Assembly: GCA_014360645.1 (NCBI GenBank)
Contig: JACIXD010000009.1
Coordinates: 62,001 to 126,000, forward strand
DNA length: 64,000 nt
Direction of reading: 5' to 3'
Source of the DNA: Actinomycetota bacterium
Lineage (GTDB): Bacteria; Actinomycetota; Geothermincolia; Geothermincolales; RBG-13-55-18
The position numbers and the translations under genes are program-made. How positions within the stretch are numbered: the stretch's first letter is position 1; each line of letters opens with the position of its first letter. Of the stretch, positions 61,299-64,000 are shown piece after piece. The notes under the pieces are model-generated. The model searched no databases. It saw only the letters and a list, made by a program, of their open reading frames with translations, and was not told the DNA's origin.

Positions 61299-62969
61299 CT
61301 AGCGGTTTTCCTGCTGCATCATCGCCTTCAGCTCGCGCTTGAGGATCTTCCCCACGCCGCTGGTGGGCAGGGCATCGAAGAACTCTATTCTCTTAGGCAC
61401 CTTGTAGGGCGCCACGTTCTCCCTCAGGAAGGCGAGGATCTTCTCCTTTTCCTCCTCGCTCTTCTCGATCCCGGGCTTCAGCACCACCGCCGCCATCACC
61501 CGTTCGGAGCCCGGCCGGTCGGGGTCCGGGAAACCGAACGAAGCGGCCATCTCCACGTCGGGGTGCTTCATGAGCTCGTCGTCAAGCTCGCGGGTGAACA
61601 CCTTGTATCCGGAGACGATGACCATGTCCTTGAGGCGGTCCACCACGTAGAGGTAGCCGTCCTCGTCCATGCGTCCGAGGTCGCCGGTATGCATCCAGCC
61701 GTCCCTCAAGGCATGGGCCGTCTCCTCGGGGCGGTTGTAATATCCCTTCATCACCTGGGGGCCGCGCACGCAGATCTCCCCCGTCTCCCCCAGCGGCACC
61801 GGCTCCCCCGTCTCGGGATCGACCAGTTTCAGCTCCGTGTCCGGGTAGGGTATGCCCACCGATCCCACCTTCTTCATCCCGTAGCGCGGGTTGCAGACGG
61901 TGACGGGAGAGGTCTCGGTCATGCCGTAGAGCTCGATGAACTTGTTGTCGCCGACGACGCGGTTGATGTCCGGAATGCTCTCGGGCGGAAAGGGCGCCGC
62001 GCCGCTGATGCAGTATTTGACCCCGCTGAAGTCCAAGGCCCTGAAGTCGGGCCTCTTGAGCAGCTCGAAAAAGATGGTGGGGACGCTGATGATGGAGGAC
62101 GGCCGGTGCTTCTTTATGGCACCGACGATGAAGTCCAGGTCACGCGGGTTGGGCACGCAGATCTGGCCCAGGCCGCCCTGCAGGAGGCCCGCGGCCATGG
62201 CCAGGCCGGCCATGTGGAACATGGGGAAGGCGGATATGCCTACCTCGCCGGTGTAGCCGGGCTCGTCCGCCCAGGTGAGGGTCTGGTGGCAGTTGGACAT
62301 GAAGTTGCGCTGGGTGAGGACGGCCCCCTTGGAGGGTCCCGTGGTGCCCCCGGTATACATGATGAAGATGGTGTCGTCCATCCCGCGCGGCACCAGGACT
62401 GTGTCCTCGGGCATCCCCTCTATGGCGTCGAAGAAGGAGATCACCTCCTTGCCCGGTATCTCCTGCACCTGCACGGGGGGGAATTCTCCGGGCATGAAAT
62501 CGGTGGTCCCCGCGACGATCACGGTGGAGAAGCCGCACCTGTCCGCCACCGGCGCGATGGCCCCAAAGAGCAGGTCCATGGTGAGCACCACTTTGGCGCC
62601 CGAGTCGTTGAGCTGGTGCTCAAGCTCATGGGGGGTGAGCAGGGGGCTGACGCCGGTGGTTACGCACCCCGCCTTCTGAGCCGCGACCACGGCGATATAA
62701 TGGGCGGGGATGTTGAGGGCGTGCAGGCCGATGACGTCGTCGGGCTGGAGCCCGATATCGATGAAATACGCCGCCAGCCGGTTGGAGAGCCGGTCCACGT
62801 CCTTGAAGGTGAGGATGTTGTCCATGTAGATCAGCGCCCGGTTGTCCCCCACCCTCTGAGCCGCCTCCACGAACTTCTGGGCGAAGGTCTTGTCCTCGTA
62901 CTCCAGGTGGGGCGGCACGTGAGGGTCATAGTGCCTGAGCCACGGTTTCTTCGCATAGACGTCGGTCAT
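61299..62969 (-). CDS. Long-chain-type AMP-forming acyl-CoA ligase
   Basis: A 556-residue acyl-adenylate-forming enzyme that activates a fatty or aryl acid to its CoA ester. The AMP motif IMYTGGTTGPSKGAVLTQRN, the A5 motif IELYGMTETSP, A7 GWMHTGDLGRMDEDGY, A8 RLKDMVIVSGYKVF and the catalytic Lys in TSGVGKILKRELK are all present. AAAGGGGTGGATCC precedes the ATG. It is followed by the sirtuin gene 33 bases downstream, which could deacylate its active-site Lys. It is the most typical fatty-acid activator in the window and would feed the acyl-CoA dehydrogenases. Confidence 0.93.
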   Translation of the reverse strand: MTDVYAKKPWLRHYDPHVPPHLEYEDKTFAQKFVEAAQRVGDNRALIYMDNILTFKDVDRLSNRLAAYFIDIGLQPDDVIGLHALNIPAHYIAVVAAQKAGCVTTGVSPLLTPHELEHQLNDSGAKVVLTMDLLFGAIAPVADRCGFSTVIVAGTTDFMPGEFPPVQVQEIPGKEVISFFDAIEGMPEDTVLVPRGMDDTIFIMYTGGTTGPSKGAVLTQRNFMSNCHQTLTWADEPGYTGEVGISAFPMFHMAGLAMAAGLLQGGLGQICVPNPRDLDFIVGAIKKHRPSSIISVPTIFFELLKRPDFRALDFSGVKYCISGAAPFPPESIPDINRVVGDNKFIELYGMTETSPVTVCNPRYGMKKVGSVGIPYPDTELKLVDPETGEPVPLGETGEICVRGPQVMKGYYNRPEETAHALRDGWMHTGDLGRMDEDGYLYVVDRLKDMVIVSGYKVFTRELDDELMKHPDVEMAASFGFPDPDRPGSERVMAAVVLKPGIEKSEEEKEKILAFLRENVAPYKVPKRIEFFDALPTSGVGKILKRELKAMMQQENR

Positions 62970-63394
62970 GGATCCACCCCTTTCTTTCCCGGGCGAACCG
63001 CCCGTGTCTCCCTCCTGCCTTGCCGAAAGAAGGTATGCGGAAACGGGCCTTCCGGCATGTTCCCCGGAGCGGGGTCCGTTTCAACCGTATCCGCTGACAT
63101 CCGAAGCCTTATACCCGACCGCGCCCCGCCCCCTCCCCTCGGGCCGTTTCGTACCGCTTATTCTAGCATACGGTTCTCGGAAGTCCTCTCGTCCCGCCTC
63201 CGGGCGCGCTGCGGCGCCATCCATGACGCCACGCCGGCTCTTCCGCCATAAGCGGCGGTCAGGACCTCCGTCCCCCCGCACCCGCCGAGCGGCCGAGGAG
63301 GGAAAACCCGTCCTGGCTCATGCGATTCGCCTCTCCCCGGCCGGTGAGGATATACTATTGATGGCAGACAGGTCGCCGAAAGGGAGGTGGGCTT
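62970..63394. other. Divergent intergenic, little seen
   Basis: TATACT at 63351-63356 lies 39 bases before the acetyltransferase GTG and may be its -10; the -35 position is weak. AGGGAGG at 63381-63387 is the ribosome site. No other coding frame is supported. Confidence 0.45.
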
Positions 63395-63847
63395 GTGCTG
63401 GAGATAAGACGAGCATCCGCGGAAGACGAAAAGGATATCTTCCGGCTGGCGAGGGAGCTGGCCGACGCGGTGGGGTTCGCGGAACAAGCCCCCCTCATCG
63501 ACATAGGGATATGGTCCAGGACCCTCGAGAAGATGCTCTCCTCGCCGGACTGGATGTTCCTCCTGGCCTGCGAGGACGGCGAGGCGGTGGGGCTGCTGAT
63601 ATTCTTCATCCGCCCCACGCTGGCCAGCGGCCTCAACCGCGCCACCATCACCGAGATGGTGGTATCCGAGAAAGCGCGCGGCAAGGGGGTGGGGCGAAGG
63701 CTGGTGGAGGAAGCGAAGAGGATCGCCCTGGAGAGGGGATGCACCGTCTTCGACGTCTCCACGGAGCTGGACAACGCGGGCGCCGAGGGCTTCTACACCA
63801 GGATGGGCTTCACGCGCCGGCGCCATTACTACGAGGCCCAACTCTGA
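63395..63847 (+). CDS. GNAT-family N-acetyltransferase
   Basis: A 150-residue acetyltransferase. MLEIRRASAEDEKDIFRLA opens the fold; TEMVVSEKARGKGVGRRLVE is the acetyl-CoA-binding motif (x-x-R-x-K-G-x-G-x-x-L); FDVSTELDNAGAEGFYTRMG gives the C-terminal Asn and Tyr. GTG at 63395 lies 7 bases after AGGGAGG. Acceptor unknown. The last 153 bases of the window after it hold no gene. Confidence 0.88.
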   Translation: MLEIRRASAEDEKDIFRLARELADAVGFAEQAPLIDIGIWSRTLEKMLSSPDWMFLLACEDGEAVGLLIFFIRPTLASGLNRATITEMVVSEKARGKGVGRRLVEEAKRIALERGCTVFDVSTELDNAGAEGFYTRMGFTRRRHYYEAQL

Positions 63848-64000
63848 ACGATGCCGGCAGCTCATGCGGGGCGGCCAGGATCAGGCGATGAAAGCATGGC
63901 CGGGGAAACGCGTCTCTCATCTTGAGCATAGGCCCGGCTTCCCGCAGATTCTCGCCGGGACCCGTGATTTCCGCCCCGATCATTCATCTTCTTGCGCTTC

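Noticed and set aside
60375-63251. 958-codon plus-strand frame opposite the ligase and sirtuin
   Set aside because: It is rich in His, Gly, Val and Leu as expected for the antisense of GC-rich genes, and the minus-strand genes are strongly supported.

Overview
The window is 64 kb of GC-rich bacterial chromosome with about 57 protein-coding genes, 7 recognisable gene relics, and no rRNA, tRNA or CRISPR array that I could see. The gene content suggests an uncultured, probably anaerobic or microaerophilic member of the Actinomycetota: high GC, an HspR-type MerR regulator divergent from Hsp20, many flavoproteins and ferredoxins, HdrD-like iron-sulfur proteins, acyl-CoA dehydrogenases and CoA ligases. 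This placement is an inference from content. No phylogenetic marker gene is present.

Layout. 1-5.9 kb: a redox cluster (5'-truncated acyl-CoA dehydrogenase, old-yellow-enzyme reductase, GltD-like FAD/NAD oxidoreductase with ferredoxin domains, FAD monooxygenase-like protein). 6-8.7 kb: enoyl-CoA hydratase and an M20 peptidase. 8.7-10.8 kb: a decayed HEPN/nucleotidyltransferase toxin-antitoxin pair, then a PadR regulator with a small membrane protein. 11-18 kb: CrtC-like protein, arsenite methyltransferase with a Cys-rich AbrB regulator, two DUF3795 proteins, a flavoprotein and a zinc-knuckle protein. 18.4-25.9 kb: DUF169 protein, three tandem HdrD-like Fe-S proteins, a second acyl-CoA dehydrogenase and an MFS exporter. 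25.9-29.3 kb: B12-domain relic, FixX/FixC-like pair, another flavoprotein. 29.7-37 kb: AddB-AddA recombination nuclease-helicase, acetyltransferase. 37-44 kb: lipoprotein, PAS histidine kinase, large secreted protein with a caspase-like N-terminus. 44-48.3 kb: UxaA-type dehydratase pair, Hsp20 operon with divergent HspR, an RCKP rubredoxin-like mini-protein, a second PadR regulator. 48.4-56.9 kb: secreted polysaccharide deacetylase with identical 345-bp repeats, phenylacetate-CoA-ligase-like enzyme, nitronate monooxygenase, four gene relics (saccharopine dehydrogenase, SDR and beta-propeller among them), a second zinc-knuckle protein, a Cys-rich ferredoxin. 57-64 kb: thioesterase, MBL hydrolase, wrecked ilvD, sirtuin, acyl-CoA ligase, acetyltransferase.

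How it fits together. Two acyl-CoA dehydrogenases, enoyl-CoA hydratase, two acyl-CoA-forming ligases, a thioesterase and a dienoyl-CoA-reductase-like enzyme fit beta-oxidation or degradation of branched or aromatic acids. The FixCX-like, GltD-like and HdrD-like proteins would carry the electrons. The most distinctive observations are the symmetric divergent promoter with a leaderless hspR, a secreted protein with a clan-CD-like His/Cys pair fused to a repeat module shared with a deacetylase, stepwise loss of cluster cysteines among the three HdrD paralogues, and a high density of pseudogenes.
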